A stretch of 6,060 nt of DNA from Acetofilamentum sp. (GTDB taxonomy: Bacteria; Bacteroidota; Bacteroidia; Bacteroidales; JAFGXI01): positions 1 to 6,060 of the forward strand of contig DYOK01000163.1 of the NCBI GenBank assembly GCA_020720565.1, given 5' to 3'. Made by a program: the position numbers and the translations under genes. Positions 6,034 through 6,060 of the stretch are shown here, one piece after another. How positions within the stretch are numbered: the stretch's first letter is position 1; each line of letters opens with the position of its first letter. The notes under the pieces are model-generated. The model did no database searches. It saw only the letters and a program-made list of their open reading frames with translations, and was not told the DNA's origin.

Positions 6034-6041
6034 TATCTTTG
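6034..6041 (+). promoter_or_regulatory. Promoter -7 element for a gene beyond the right edge
   Basis: TATCTTTG fits TAnnTTTG exactly and continues as GCAAC, a form common at Bacteroidota promoters. A T-rich TTTT (6011-6014) lies 19 bp upstream, at about the -33 position, but without the expected G. The gene it would serve starts outside the window. Confidence 0.5.
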
Positions 6042-6060
6042 CAACAAAAAATTGACATAT

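Overview
The window looks like a piece of a Bacteroidota chromosome (flavobacteria-like). The evidence is AT-rich DNA, a secreted peptidase ending in a type IX secretion (T9SS) sorting domain, lipoproteins with short Bacteroidota-style lipoboxes, absence of clear Shine-Dalgarno sequences before the starts, and several matches to the Bacteroidota -7 promoter element TAnnTTTG. The species cannot be named from the sequence.

Layout. Bases 1-301 are a non-coding leader with two inverted repeats. Bases 302-2602 (+) encode an M1-family zinc metallopeptidase, exported by Sec and then probably by T9SS. Converging on it, with only 26 bp between the stop codons, is umuD (2629-3075, -), a self-cleaving SOS mutagenesis protein with complete catalytic residues but no umuC after it. 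The 635 bp between umuD and the next gene hold the clearest non-genic feature: a 310-bp MITE-like element (3198-3507) with perfect 26-bp terminal inverted repeats and an exact 8-bp target duplication, AAATAGAT. Its core is more GC-rich than its surroundings and is built from hairpins and 21-bp-period repeats.

Bases 3711-5949 (+) hold three envelope-type genes of unknown function: a small lipoprotein, a probable outer-membrane beta-barrel protein and a second small lipoprotein. The last two are 10 bp apart and are almost certainly co-transcribed. The first is 141 bp upstream of the barrel and may or may not belong to the unit. The last 111 bp hold a short hairpin and a TATCTTTG promoter candidate that would serve a gene beyond the right edge.

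Working together: the barrel and its lipoprotein partner(s) plausibly act as one envelope module. The peptidase and umuD look like unrelated stand-alone genes. No defence system, CRISPR array, rRNA or tRNA gene was recognised. The most noteworthy items are the MITE-like insertion, the solitary umuD and the uncharacterised lipoprotein-barrel-lipoprotein cluster.
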